The position numbers and the translations under genes were made by a program. Positions 34,875-42,748 of a DNA stretch of 64,000 nt are shown one piece after another; positions within the stretch are counted from its first letter, which is position 1; each line of letters opens with the position of its first letter. The notes beneath the pieces were generated by a model that was given only the letters and a program-made list of their open reading frames with translations, did not search any database and was not told the origin of the DNA. The stretch is from Streptomyces luteogriseus. Its GTDB lineage: Bacteria > Actinomycetota > Actinomycetes > Streptomycetales > Streptomycetaceae. The stretch covers positions 496,001-560,000 of the forward strand of contig NZ_JACHMS010000001.1 in assembly GCF_014205055.1 (NCBI RefSeq). The letters run 5' to 3'.

Positions 34875-35333
34875 ATGACCTCCACCACCAACCTGTCCGC
34901 AGGCCTCACAGCCGGGCATCGCGAGCGGCTGATGCTCCTGGCCCGCGAGGTGTCCTTCGACACGGGCACCCGCATCTTCGAGGAAGGACGGCGCGCCGAC
35001 CGGTTCTGGATCGTGCGGACCGGGACGGTAGCCCTCGATCTGCGTGTCCCCGGCCGGCGGGCGGCTGTCGTGGAGTCCCTGGGGCACGGAGAGCTGATCG
35101 GCTGGTCGTGGCACTTCCCGCCGCACGTGTGGCATCTGGGCGCGGAGGCGATGAGCCCGGTACGGGCCTACGAGTTCGACGCGGAAGCGGTACGGACGAT
35201 GTGCGCCGGAGACCCCGAGCTCGGCCGGGCGATCGCCGACTGGGTCGGCCGGGTGGTCGCCCACCGGCTGCACGCCTCGCGGATCCGGTTGCTCGACCTG
35301 TACGCCCCCTACGGCAGCGGGAGCCGGATGTGA
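34875..35333 (+). CDS. Small cyclic-nucleotide-binding-domain protein
   Basis: A 152-residue protein made almost only of a Crp-type cyclic-nucleotide-binding domain: LAREVSFDTGTRIFEEGRRA, FWIVRTGTVALDLRVPG, then LGHGELIGWSWHFPPHVWHL. The phosphate-binding cassette lacks the canonical Arg-Ser pair, so it may bind another ligand or none. There is no DNA-binding helix-turn-helix after it. The ATG at 34875 follows AAGGGAG. Its location near DevR-type boxes suggests a role in the hypoxia/redox stress regulon, but no mechanism is visible. Confidence 0.8.
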   Translation: MTSTTNLSAGLTAGHRERLMLLAREVSFDTGTRIFEEGRRADRFWIVRTGTVALDLRVPGRRAAVVESLGHGELIGWSWHFPPHVWHLGAEAMSPVRAYEFDAEAVRTMCAGDPELGRAIADWVGRVVAHRLHASRIRLLDLYAPYGSGSRM

Positions 35334-35387
35334 GGGACGGCCCGCCGGTCCGTCCCGCTCCGTCCGCAGCCTGCGGGGCATCCGCGG

Positions 35388-36065
35388 TCAGGTCACCGTG
35401 ATCCGGCGCCCGGTGACGGTGACGGGCTCGATACGCAGCCACAGTTCACGCGGGCCTCCTGCCCAGGGGGTGCTGTAGGCCTGCTCGTCGAGGCGGGCGG
35501 CCTCGTCCGGATCCGTCACCGTCGCCGCGGGGCCCCGTACCAGCACGCTCCAGCCCTCGCTGAACGCCTCGTCGATGTGGTCGGCTTCGAAGGCCACCTG
35601 GTGGCCGTCCGCCTGTGCCGGGGTCGTGCCGGGCTCGGTGCGGAAGACGATCGAGCCGTCGACGACGCTGTAGTTGACCGGTACGACGACCGGCCCGGAG
35701 TCCGTCGGCACGGCGATGCGTCCGACCCCGTGGGTCGACAGCAGGGAGCGGCACTCGGCCTCGGTCAGCTCCGTGAACCGGGGTGTACGGGCCGCCCGGC
35801 CGAGTCCGGGCGGCAGGTCGGTGTCGCCACCGGTCAGGTGCCGCACCGTGGTCTTCAGCGCTCCCGCCAGCCGCAGGAGGGTGCCCGCGCCGGGGTCGGC
35901 GGTCGGCCGCTCCTCCAGGTACTCGAGGTAGGCGGGCGCCATGCCCGCCCGGGTCGCCGCCTCCTGCCTGCTGAGGCCGAGTTCCGTGCGCCGTTGGGTG
36001 ATCCGCCGTCCGAGGTCACCCTGCGGGCGTCCTTCGACGGCATGAGACGAGGCCCGTTCGGTCAT
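35388..36065 (-). CDS. XRE helix-turn-helix fused to a pyridoxamine-oxidase-like flavin domain
   Basis: A 225-residue two-domain protein. Residues 15-75 form an XRE helix-turn-helix (GRRITQRRTELGLSRQEAAT then YLEYLEERPTADPGAGTLLR). Residues 95-220 form a split-barrel flavin-binding domain (FTELTEAECRSLLSTHGVGR, VPVNYSVVDGSIVFRTEPGT, ending RIEPVTVTGRRITVT). The flavin domain may sense F420/FMN or redox state and modulate DNA binding; that is inference. It diverges from the STAS gene across a region holding the palindrome at 36191-36208. Confidence 0.87.
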   Translation of the reverse strand: MTERASSHAVEGRPQGDLGRRITQRRTELGLSRQEAATRAGMAPAYLEYLEERPTADPGAGTLLRLAGALKTTVRHLTGGDTDLPPGLGRAARTPRFTELTEAECRSLLSTHGVGRIAVPTDSGPVVVPVNYSVVDGSIVFRTEPGTTPAQADGHQVAFEADHIDEAFSEGWSVLVRGPAATVTDPDEAARLDEQAYSTPWAGGPRELWLRIEPVTVTGRRITVT

Positions 36066-36190
36066 GACCCGTCACCTCTCTCCTTCGTCAGGCCGCCCGG
36101 TAGGGGACGACTTCCTCGTTCGGCTCCTCGCCGCAGTTCCAGCTTGGCGCGGATCGGGCCACCGCGCTTGGGGTACCCCGGTCCTTCGAC

Positions 36191-36208
36191 TAGGGCCGAT
36201 CGGCCCTA
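36191..36208. promoter_or_regulatory. DevR/OsdR-type palindrome upstream of STAS gene
   Basis: TAGGGCCGATCGGCCCTA is an 18-base perfect palindrome ending 33 bases before the STAS start codon and 126 bases before the XRE-flavin gene. The same core recurs at 38704-38725. Confidence 0.7.
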
Positions 36209-36241
36209 CCGCGGATCGAGCCGGCGGCCTTTGATCGGACC

Positions 36242-36625
36242 ATGTCCGACATCCCCGGCAGGTCCGCGCAGTCACTCCAGGTGGGGACGACCCACGTCGT
36301 GACCCTGAGCGGCGAACTCGACCTGCTCGCGGCGCCGGCCCTCAGGGCCCGCCTCGACATGCTGACCGCCGGTCCCTGTCCCGACCTGGTCCTGGACCTG
36401 CGCCCGGTGTCGTTCGTCGACTGCTCGGGGCTAGGGGTCCTGTGCCGGGTGCGGAACCGCGTGCGGGCGCGGCACGGCCGGTTGCGTCTGGTCACCGGCA
36501 GCGCCTCTCTGCGGCGCGTGCTGCGGCACGCCGGTATGGCGGGGGTCTTCGAGCTGCTTCCCCGCATGCCGGTGGGCGTTGCCGGCCCACCGGCGACGGA
36601 CACCGTCGACAGTGCGGTGCTCTGA
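36242..36625 (+). CDS. STAS-domain anti-sigma-factor antagonist
   Basis: A 127-residue STAS protein: TTHVVTLSGELDLLAAPALR, then LVLDLRPVSFVDCSGLGVLC with the phosphorylatable Ser in DCSGLG, then RLRLVTGSASLRRVLRHAGM. It would bind an anti-sigma kinase when unphosphorylated, releasing a sigma factor. The partner kinase is not adjacent; SpoIIE phosphatases elsewhere in the window could act on it, which is inference. Transcription is probably driven by the DevR-type palindrome just upstream. A 22-base tandem repeat starts at its stop codon. Confidence 0.88.
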   Translation: MSDIPGRSAQSLQVGTTHVVTLSGELDLLAAPALRARLDMLTAGPCPDLVLDLRPVSFVDCSGLGVLCRVRNRVRARHGRLRLVTGSASLRRVLRHAGMAGVFELLPRMPVGVAGPPATDTVDSAVL

Positions 36626-36712
36626 GGTCGACGGTGCGGCACTGAGATCGACCGCGCGGTGCACTGACGTCGACCGCACGGTGCGCTGAGATCGACCGCG
36701 CGGTGCTCTGAG
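36601..36712. repeat. Tandem repeat of about 22 bases, roughly five units
   Basis: Units begin CTGAGATCGACC and continue GCGCGGTGCN: 36642-36663, 36664-36685 and 36686-36707 are full 22-base units, 36622-36641 is a 20-base variant, and 36601-36621 is a diverged unit inside the STAS 3' end. They fill the gap between the convergent STAS and flavodoxin genes. Each has the small palindrome ACCGCGCGGT or a near copy. Confidence 0.8.
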
Positions 36713-36716
36713 CACG

Positions 36717-37214
36717 TCACACGAGGGTGAGCTCGTGGCCGATCTTCGCCGCCCATGCCTCGATCCGCTCGAAGTCGCGGAAGTCCCCGCCCTTTCCGTC
36801 GCGGAGGATCATCCGGGCGACCCAGCCCTTCGCGCCTTCTCGGAGGCAGCCGCCGAAGGTGACGTGCTCCGCGGCGTCGAGCCGGTCCATGGCCTTCTTC
36901 ACTCCGGGCACGGGCGGGATGTCCCGCTCCGAGGCCGAGGGATCGAGCGGGCCGCTGCTGAAGAACCACAGCGGGCGCTCCGCCAGGGCCTTGCCGTGGT
37001 GCCGGACGAAGCGGCGGGCGGCCTTGTGCCAGTGGCCGGCGTACAGGCCGCCCCCGACCACGACGGCGTCGTACGCCGCCACGTCCGGCACGGCCCCTGC
37101 CGGGACGGCCTCCGCCGTCAGCCCCTCCTTGCGCAGGACCCCGGCGATGGTCTCGGCGATCTCCGCGGTCGATCCGTTCGTCGTTCCGTAGGCGACGAGC
37201 ACGTTCGTCGGCAT
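36717..37214 (-). CDS. Flavodoxin-family protein
   Basis: A 165-residue flavodoxin-like protein, related to the HemG-type protoporphyrinogen oxidase / flavodoxin domain family. The FMN phosphate loop is VLVAYGTTNGSTAEIAETIA; the later segment is YDAVVVGGGLYAGHWHKAAR; the third is LWFFSSGPLDPSAS. Probable role is electron transfer or quinone/haem-pathway redox chemistry in the stress locus. It lies 16 bases after the stop of the CBS-BON gene on the same strand, so they are likely one operon. Confidence 0.87.
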   Translation of the reverse strand: MPTNVLVAYGTTNGSTAEIAETIAGVLRKEGLTAEAVPAGAVPDVAAYDAVVVGGGLYAGHWHKAARRFVRHHGKALAERPLWFFSSGPLDPSASERDIPPVPGVKKAMDRLDAAEHVTFGGCLREGAKGWVARMILRDGKGGDFRDFERIEAWAAKIGHELTLV

Positions 37215-37230
37215 GCCGGTCCGCCTCCTC

Positions 37231-37965
37231 TCACAGTTTTCGCAGAAAGTCGTCGGTCACGCCGTGCAGCACCTGCTCGTCCGATCGCAGACGCGTGTCG
37301 TCCAAGCGCCAGGTGAGCTCGTCGACGACCGCGACCACACCGTCGATCTGCCGGGTCATGGCGACGACGATCTCGGCTTCGCTCCGACGTTCCAGCCGTC
37401 CGGAGAGCGTGACCACCCCGTCCGCGACGGCGACGTCGATGCTGTGCGGCATCAGCCACCGCACGCGCACCAGCACCTCGTCGGTCACCTCGTCACGGAT
37501 GGACGCGTCGGGCCGCAGGAAGACCCGGAGCAGGTCCCGCCGGGTGAGGATGCCGACCAGACGGTCCTCCTCGTCGAGCACGGGCAGTCTGTTCACGCCC
37601 CGCCGCGCCATGGTCCGTGCGGCCTCGACGATGGTGTCCTCGGCGTGCGCGGTGACCGGCGGCGCGCTCATCAGCTGACCCGCCGTGCGGGCTGCCGTCT
37701 CCGGGGTGGTGCTCCTGCGGGCGGCGGACGGCGGTGCGGGGAGCCCGAGAAAGCGGCGTGAGCGGCCCGGGTCCGGGGTCGCGGCCCGAGGGGCCGCCAG
37801 ATCGGCCGCGGAGAGGACGCCGATGACACGGTCGTCCTCGTCCACCACGGGCAGTCCGCCGATCCGATCGCCCGCGAGCAGTCGGGCGGCCTCGTCGACC
37901 GGCGTGTTGAACAGGGCTCGCACCACGTCCATGGTCATCAGGGAGCCGACCTTGTCATGCTTCAT
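37231..37965 (-). CDS. CBS-pair and BON domain protein
   Basis: A 244-residue protein with two CBS motifs (about 5-60, VGSLMTMDVVRALFNTPVDE and GGLPVVDEDDRVIGVLSAAD; about 95-155, RRGVNRLPVLDEEDRLVGIL) and a C-terminal BON domain (about 165-235, WLMPHSIDVAVADGVVTLSG). CBS pairs bind adenine nucleotides; BON domains bind membranes or phospholipid. This architecture is common among mycobacterial DosR-regulon-like proteins (hypoxic response proteins have CBS pairs). It is part of the operon led by the broken USP gene, under the box at 38704. Confidence 0.9.
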   Translation of the reverse strand: MKHDKVGSLMTMDVVRALFNTPVDEAARLLAGDRIGGLPVVDEDDRVIGVLSAADLAAPRAATPDPGRSRRFLGLPAPPSAARRSTTPETAARTAGQLMSAPPVTAHAEDTIVEAARTMARRGVNRLPVLDEEDRLVGILTRRDLLRVFLRPDASIRDEVTDEVLVRVRWLMPHSIDVAVADGVVTLSGRLERRSEAEIVVAMTRQIDGVVAVVDELTWRLDDTRLRSDEQVLHGVTDDFLRKL

Positions 37966-38525
37966 GGCGTGTCTCCCTCGGGAACGACCGCGACCCGGTC
38001 GCCGCCCGGACGGCGACCCGCAGCGCCTCCGAGTCCGCCGGTCCGGCGGGGGCCCCGACGACGGGGCGGTTCCATGTCCGGGGCCCGGACGGATCGTCGG
38101 GGTCGTCGCGCGCCACGATCACCGGACCGTCCGCCCGCCCGGGTGACCGCGAGGCCGACGGAGCCGAGCGGCGGCTCGGCGGCACTCCCCCGGCCTCGCG
38201 AGCCCAGGACGAGCACCGCGGCCTTGCGCGCCGCACCGCACAGTACGGGGCCCGCCCCTCGGGCACGACCTCGGTGGTGGCCTCCAGACCGGGACCGCGC
38301 GCCCGGGCGTGCTGGGCCGCGGTGACCGCGAGGACGCCGGTGAGAGGTTGTTCCGACGGCGGCTCCCTGCCGGTGGGGAACACGGCGTGTTCGTAGCGCT
38401 CCCTCCGGCGACGCGTACACCGCGTGCGGCGGCACCCCGCGGAGCGCGGCCTCCTCGGCCGCCCGGTCCACGGCCCGCGGACTCGCCTCGCAACCGTCCG
38501 CATGCACGGTGATCGGCTGGTCCAT
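37955..38525 (-). pseudogene. Universal stress protein, frameshifted and truncated
   Basis: The reading starts at 38525 (MDQPITVHADGCEASPRAVD, AAEEAALRGVPPHAVYASPE). It changes frame near 38400 (RYEHAVFPTGREPPSEQPLT), near 38248 (VLCGAARKAAVLVLGSRGRG, the nucleotide loop) and near 38130 (GPVIVARDDPDDPSGP). It ends with a short piece of a second USP domain (DSEALRVAVRAATGSRSF) overlapping the CBS gene start. A normal tandem USP is about 290 residues; this one is about 190 codons in three interrupted frames. Confidence 0.78.
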
Positions 38526-38619
38526 TGCTCCCCCTCCTCTCCGCCTCCGGTGTGGCTCCGATGGTTCGAGTCTCGCCCCGGCAGGCTCACGCGGTGGAGA
38601 TGCCACAGGTCCCGTCCCG

Positions 38620-38634
38620 GGACCGACCGGCCCT
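38620..38634. promoter_or_regulatory. Weak DevR/OsdR-type box
   Basis: GGACCGACCGGCCCT matches the core GGGCCGATCGGCCCT at 13 of 15 positions and lies 95 bases upstream of the USP pseudogene start, in tandem with the stronger box at 38704. Confidence 0.45.
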
Positions 38635-38703
38635 ACGGCGGGAGTCCGGAGCGGCCCGGGGCTGCCGGTTCATCCGGGGGCACAGGGGCGCGCCATCGGT
38701 AGG

Positions 38704-38725
38704 ACCAGGGCCGATCGGCCCTGGT
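38704..38725. promoter_or_regulatory. Perfect 22-bp DevR/OsdR-type palindrome
   Basis: A perfect 22-base palindrome whose inner 20 bases read CCAGGGCCGATCGGCCCTGG. It lies between the USP pseudogene operon (minus) and the DevR-like regulator gene (plus, start 86 bases away), so it could mediate both activation of the stress operon and autoregulation. Confidence 0.72.
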
Positions 38726-38810
38726 ACATCCGGCCCCCACCCTTGATGATCGTGAGCACGGGCGGATCCGCAATCCGTGCCTCCGGCGCTCCGGGAAACG
38801 AGGGGTCCTG

Positions 38811-39511
38811 ATGACCGAGCCGCGCAGCTTCACCGAGGAGCACCCGATCCGGGTCTTCCTGCTCGACGACCACGAGGTCGTGCGCCGTGGTCTGGCCGAT
38901 CTGCTGGACGCCGAACCCGACATCACGGTGGTCGGGGATGCCGGGGACGTAGAGCACGCGCTGGCCCGGGGCCCGGCCCTGCGCCCCGATGTGGCGGTGC
39001 TCGACGTACGCCTGCCCGACGGCGACGGCATCAGCGTCTGCCGCGAACTGCGCAGCCGCATGCCCGAGCCGGCTTGTCTGATGCTGACCTCGTTCGACGA
39101 CGAGGAGGCTCTCCTCGACGCGATCATGGCCGGGGCCTCCGGCTATGTCCTCAAGCAGATCAAGGGCTCCGACCTGGTCTCGGCGGTACGCACGGTCGCC
39201 TCCGGGAGGTCCATGCTCGACCGGAGACCACGGCACGGCTGATGCGCTCGCTGCGCGCCGACCCCTCCGAGGAACCGGCTGTCGCCCCCGAGCCGGCGAG
39301 TCTGTCGCCGCGCGAACGGGAGATCCTCGTCCTGATCGGGGACGGTCTGACCAACCGCGAGATCGGCAAGAAGCTCTACCTGTCCGAGAAGACCGTCAAG
39401 AACCACATCTCCCGGCTGCTAGCCAAGCTCGGCGTCCAGCGCCGCGTCCAGGCCGCGGTCCTCGCGTCCCAGCTGGAGCGGCCCGGGCCCGGCGAGCGCC
39501 CGGGGCACTGA
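38811..39511 (+). pseudogene. osdR: DevR/OsdR-like NarL-family response regulator, one frameshift
   Basis: The receiver domain reads from 38811 ([20 protein letters not shown]; phospho-acceptor Asp65 in [27 protein letters not shown]). After SGRSMLD near 39221 it runs into a stop at 39240. One missing C (GACCGGAG for GACCCGGAG) restores [12 protein letters not shown] and a complete LuxR-type helix-turn-helix (LSPREREILVLIGDGLTNRE, SEKTVKNHISRLLAKLGVQR) ending at 39511. The 3' half keeps coding quality, so the shift is recent or a sequencing error. The match to mycobacterial DevR and the kinase next to it indicate Streptomyces OsdR; as sequenced, the product lacks DNA binding. Confidence 0.8.
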
Positions 39512-39534
39512 GCCGGGCGCCGGGAAAGCGGTGC

Positions 39535-41265
39535 TCAGTCCTTCGCCGGCCGCACCGGTACACGCCACTCCACTCGGGTACCGCCGCCTTCCGGGCCCGC
39601 CCCGAGCCGGAGGTCTCCGCCGAGCGCGGCGGCCCGCTCCTCCATGTTCTTGAGCCCGCTGCGCACGGCGTCCTGGGGGATCCCGCGTCCGTCGTCGGTC
39701 ACCGTGAGCGTCAACTCGCCCTGGGCGTACCGCAGGTAGACGTCCACGGAGTGCGCCTCGGCATGCCGGGCCGCGTTGCTCAGGACCTCGCCCAGCACCG
39801 CGAGCGCGTGGTCGGCGACGTCGCCCGGTACGTCCGTGTCCACCAGCCCTTCGATCCGCACGGCGGGAGCGAAGCCGAGAGAGGACGTCGCCGCCGTGAC
39901 CGTGTCCGACACCCGGGCACGCAGGCCGCTGCCCTCCCGGGTGCCGCCTTGTGCCCGCAGTCCGAAGATCGTGGAGCGGATGATCTTGATGGTCTCGTCC
40001 AGATCGTCGACGGTGCGCGACAGCCTCTCCTCGGCCTCCGGGTGGTCGATGAAGCGCTGGGCGCTCTGCAAGGTCATCCCGGCCGCGAACAGCCGCTGGA
40101 TGGCCAGGTCGTGCAGGTCCCTGGCGATCCGGTCACGGTCCCGGAGCAGCGCGATCTGCTCGGCGTCCCGGCGCCGCTCGGCCAGCTCCAGGGCCAGCGC
40201 CGCCTGCCCGGCGAACCCCAGCAGGGGGCGCGTGTCGGCGTCCGTGAACGGCGTACGGCCCACCTCACGCCCCAGCAGCAGCACGCCTCCCGCCTTGCCG
40301 CCGGCCTCAAGCGGCACACCGACCACGGGCCCGACCCCGGCCCACTGGGCGGCGTCCCGGACGGCCCGTGGGTCCTCCTGGATGTCCGTGCTCACCACCG
40401 GTTCGGCCGTGGTCAGGACGGCGGCCACGAACCCGTCCTGCCCTGGCATCACCAGACCGCTGCGCCGGTCCGCGTCCAGCCCCACGGCGAGCAGCGGCCG
40501 CAGCGCGTTCTCCTCCGGCACCCGCTCCGCGATCATCCCGACATCGGCGTCGGTGATCTGCCGGGCCTGCTCCACGATCAGTTCCAGCACGTCCGCGCTC
40601 GGCGCACCCGACAGCAGCGCCCGCGTGACCTCGGAGCTCGCTCCCAGCCAGCGCTCGCGCAGCCGCGTCTCCTCGTACAGCCGGGCGTTCTCGATCGCCA
40701 CGCCGGCCGCCACCGCGAGTGTGGAGAGCACCGACTCGTCCTCGGCGTCGAACTCCGCCGCGCCGCGCTTCTCGGTGAGGTAGAGGTTGCCGAACACCTG
40801 GTCGCGCACCCGGATGGGCGCCCCCAGGAACGAGTGCATCGGCGGATGGTGGGGCGGGAAGCCGTACGACGCCGAGTGCTCGGAGATCTCCGCCAGCCGC
40901 AGCGGCTCCGGGTGCCGGATCAGTTCGCCCAGGATGCCGTGCCCGCTGGGCAGGTCGCCGATGTGGGCCCGCTGCTCGCCGCTGATGCCGACGGTGTGGA
41001 ACTCGGAGAGCATGCGGTCGTCGCCGATGACGCCCAGGGCCCCGTACTCGGCGTCCACCAGCACCACCGCCGCTTCGACGATGCGCCGGAGCACCTGTGG
41101 CAGGTCCAGCTCCCGGCCGACCGACAGCACGGCTTCGAGCAGGCTGTGCACCCGGTCCTGGGTGCCGCGCGCCGCGTCGATCCGCGCCTGGAGTTCGTCC
41201 AGCAGCTCGTCCAGCCGCAGCTTGGGCAGCCGCTGCTCGGAACGCCCGGGCCGTTCCCCGCTCAT
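39535..41265 (-). CDS. osdK: DevS/DosT-type haem-GAF sensor histidine kinase
   Basis: A 576-residue cytosolic kinase: GAF-A (about 55-200), GAF-B (about 220-365), HisKA_3 dimerisation domain with phospho-acceptor His385 (ARDLHDLAIQRLFAAG), and a HATPase domain (GEVLSNAARHAEAHS, TVTDDGRGIP, ending WRVPVRP). GAF-A keeps GFPPHHPPM, where His140 aligns with the haem-ligating His149 of M. tuberculosis DevS, and FGNLYLTEK, where Tyr162 aligns with distal Tyr171. It is therefore predicted to sense O2/NO/CO through haem and phosphorylate the adjacent regulator. The ATG at 41265 follows GGAGGA. The two genes converge, unlike the devR-devS operon of mycobacteria. Confidence 0.9.
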   Translation of the reverse strand: MSGERPGRSEQRLPKLRLDELLDELQARIDAARGTQDRVHSLLEAVLSVGRELDLPQVLRRIVEAAVVLVDAEYGALGVIGDDRMLSEFHTVGISGEQRAHIGDLPSGHGILGELIRHPEPLRLAEISEHSASYGFPPHHPPMHSFLGAPIRVRDQVFGNLYLTEKRGAAEFDAEDESVLSTLAVAAGVAIENARLYEETRLRERWLGASSEVTRALLSGAPSADVLELIVEQARQITDADVGMIAERVPEENALRPLLAVGLDADRRSGLVMPGQDGFVAAVLTTAEPVVSTDIQEDPRAVRDAAQWAGVGPVVGVPLEAGGKAGGVLLLGREVGRTPFTDADTRPLLGFAGQAALALELAERRRDAEQIALLRDRDRIARDLHDLAIQRLFAAGMTLQSAQRFIDHPEAEERLSRTVDDLDETIKIIRSTIFGLRAQGGTREGSGLRARVSDTVTAATSSLGFAPAVRIEGLVDTDVPGDVADHALAVLGEVLSNAARHAEAHSVDVYLRYAQGELTLTVTDDGRGIPQDAVRSGLKNMEERAAALGGDLRLGAGPEGGGTRVEWRVPVRPAKD

Positions 41266-41689
41266 CGTCTCCTCCGACCGGTGCCCGCGGACGCACCCGG
41301 AAGGGCGCCTTCTTCGCCTCACGATAGCGGGGTCGCGCTTTCTGCGCCGAGGTGCTGCGGAAGCCCGGGGACCAGGGCCCGGTCGGTGAGGCGGTGCCCG
41401 TTGGCTCCGGCGCCGGAGGAGGGTTCGGCGTCCTCGCGTGGGCTGTTTGGCGGATTGTCGGTCAAAGCGATCCGACACGGCTTGTGTCCGGTCGCCGTTG
41501 TTCTCGACGGCCGACACCGACGCGCCGGCCCCTGCCGAGGACCGCCTGAGGGGGCGGCGGACCGTCAGACAGCGGAGTCCTGCCCCCCGACGCCCGCCCG
41601 CTCGGGCGCTCGGGCGCTCTGCCGCAGCTTGCGGCACAGATCGACGACGATGCCCGCCTGCCTCGCTCCCGGCGCATTGCAGCGGCCGG
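41266..41689. other. Gene-free stretch upstream of osdK
   Basis: No frame has convincing coding character or domain similarity. The first part is the upstream region of the sensor kinase; the last part follows the stop of the LLM oxidoreductase. I see no full DevR-type box, terminator or repeat. Confidence 0.5.
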
Positions 41690-42748
41690 CTACCGCGCAA
41701 TCTCACCCTCGATGTCGCGGACCAGGCCGATGGCCCGGCCGAGGTTGGTGAGCCGTGCGTCCAGGGTCTCGCCGGCGGGGTAGAAGCGAACGGTGTCGAC
41801 ACCGGCGTCGCGCCACACCCGAAGCCTCGCCCGCACCATGTCCTCGGTGCCGATCAGCGTGGTGGCCAGCACCATCTCGTCAGTCACGAGACCGGCCGCG
41901 CCGTCGCGGTCTCCGGCCTGCCAGCGCTCCCGGACCTCGGCCGCGACCTCGGCCCAACCCTGGCGGCTGTAGGCGCTGTTGTAGAAGTTCGTCGTCGCGG
42001 AGCCCATGCCGCCGAGGCTGAACGCCAGCTCCTTCTTGCGGTCGGCCACCATCGCGTTCAGCGCGTCCTCGTCCTCGGCGAACGCCACCTCGGCGCCCTG
42101 GCAGATGTCCAAGTCGGTGCGGGAACGCCCCGATGCGGCGAGCCCCGCGTCCAAGTGGTCGAAGTACGCCTCCTTGGCGCCCTCGGGCACGAAACTGGTG
42201 CCCAGCCAGCCGTCCGCGATCTCCCCGGTCAGGTGCAGCATCTTCGGCGAGAGGGTCGCCAGGTAGATCGGGAGGTCGTGCTCGGCGCGCATCGACAGCC
42301 GCATGGGCTTCGCCTCCCCGCCCGGCAGCGGGAGTTGGAACTCGCGCCCCGTGTAAGAGACTTTGTCCCCCGAGGTGGCCTGCCGCACGATCTCGACGGT
42401 CTCGCGCATCCGGGACAGCGGCCGGGCGAACGGCACGCCGTGCAGACCTTCGATCACCTGCGGCCCGGACGGACCCAGCCCCAGCAGAAAGCGCCCCTCG
42501 GAGAGGTTCGACAGGGTGATCGCGGCCCGGGCAATGGCCATGGGTGTGCGGGTGGCGAGTTGAATGATGGCCGAGCCGAGCAGCATCCGCTCGGTCTTGG
42601 CGGCGAGGTAACCCAGCGGCGAGGGCGCATCAGCACCCCAGGCCTCCGCGACCCAGCAGATGTCCATGCCGAGCTTCTCCGCCTCCACGACGAAGTCGAC
42701 CGTCTCCGGCCAGTTCGCGGACGCCTCGATCGTGGTCGACGTACGCAT
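41690..42748 (-). CDS. LLM-class F420-dependent oxidoreductase
   Basis: A 352-residue luciferase-like monooxygenase-fold enzyme of the F420-dependent group. Typical segments are VDFVVEAEKLGMDICWVAEA, LGYLAAKTERMLLGSAIIQL, RTPMAIARAAITLSNLSEGR FLLGLGPSGPQVIEG in succession, and ending WRDAGVDTVRFYPAGETLDA. These enzymes reduce or oxidise ketones, lipids or alkenes with coenzyme F420. The ATG shares one base with the upstream SRPBCC stop codon (TGATG), so translation is coupled. A joint role with the SRPBCC protein in modifying one small molecule is plausible but unproven. Confidence 0.88.
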   Translation of the reverse strand: MRTSTTIEASANWPETVDFVVEAEKLGMDICWVAEAWGADAPSPLGYLAAKTERMLLGSAIIQLATRTPMAIARAAITLSNLSEGRFLLGLGPSGPQVIEGLHGVPFARPLSRMRETVEIVRQATSGDKVSYTGREFQLPLPGGEAKPMRLSMRAEHDLPIYLATLSPKMLHLTGEIADGWLGTSFVPEGAKEAYFDHLDAGLAASGRSRTDLDICQGAEVAFAEDEDALNAMVADRKKELAFSLGGMGSATTNFYNSAYSRQGWAEVAAEVRERWQAGDRDGAAGLVTDEMVLATTLIGTEDMVRARLRVWRDAGVDTVRFYPAGETLDARLTNLGRAIGLVRDIEGEIAR

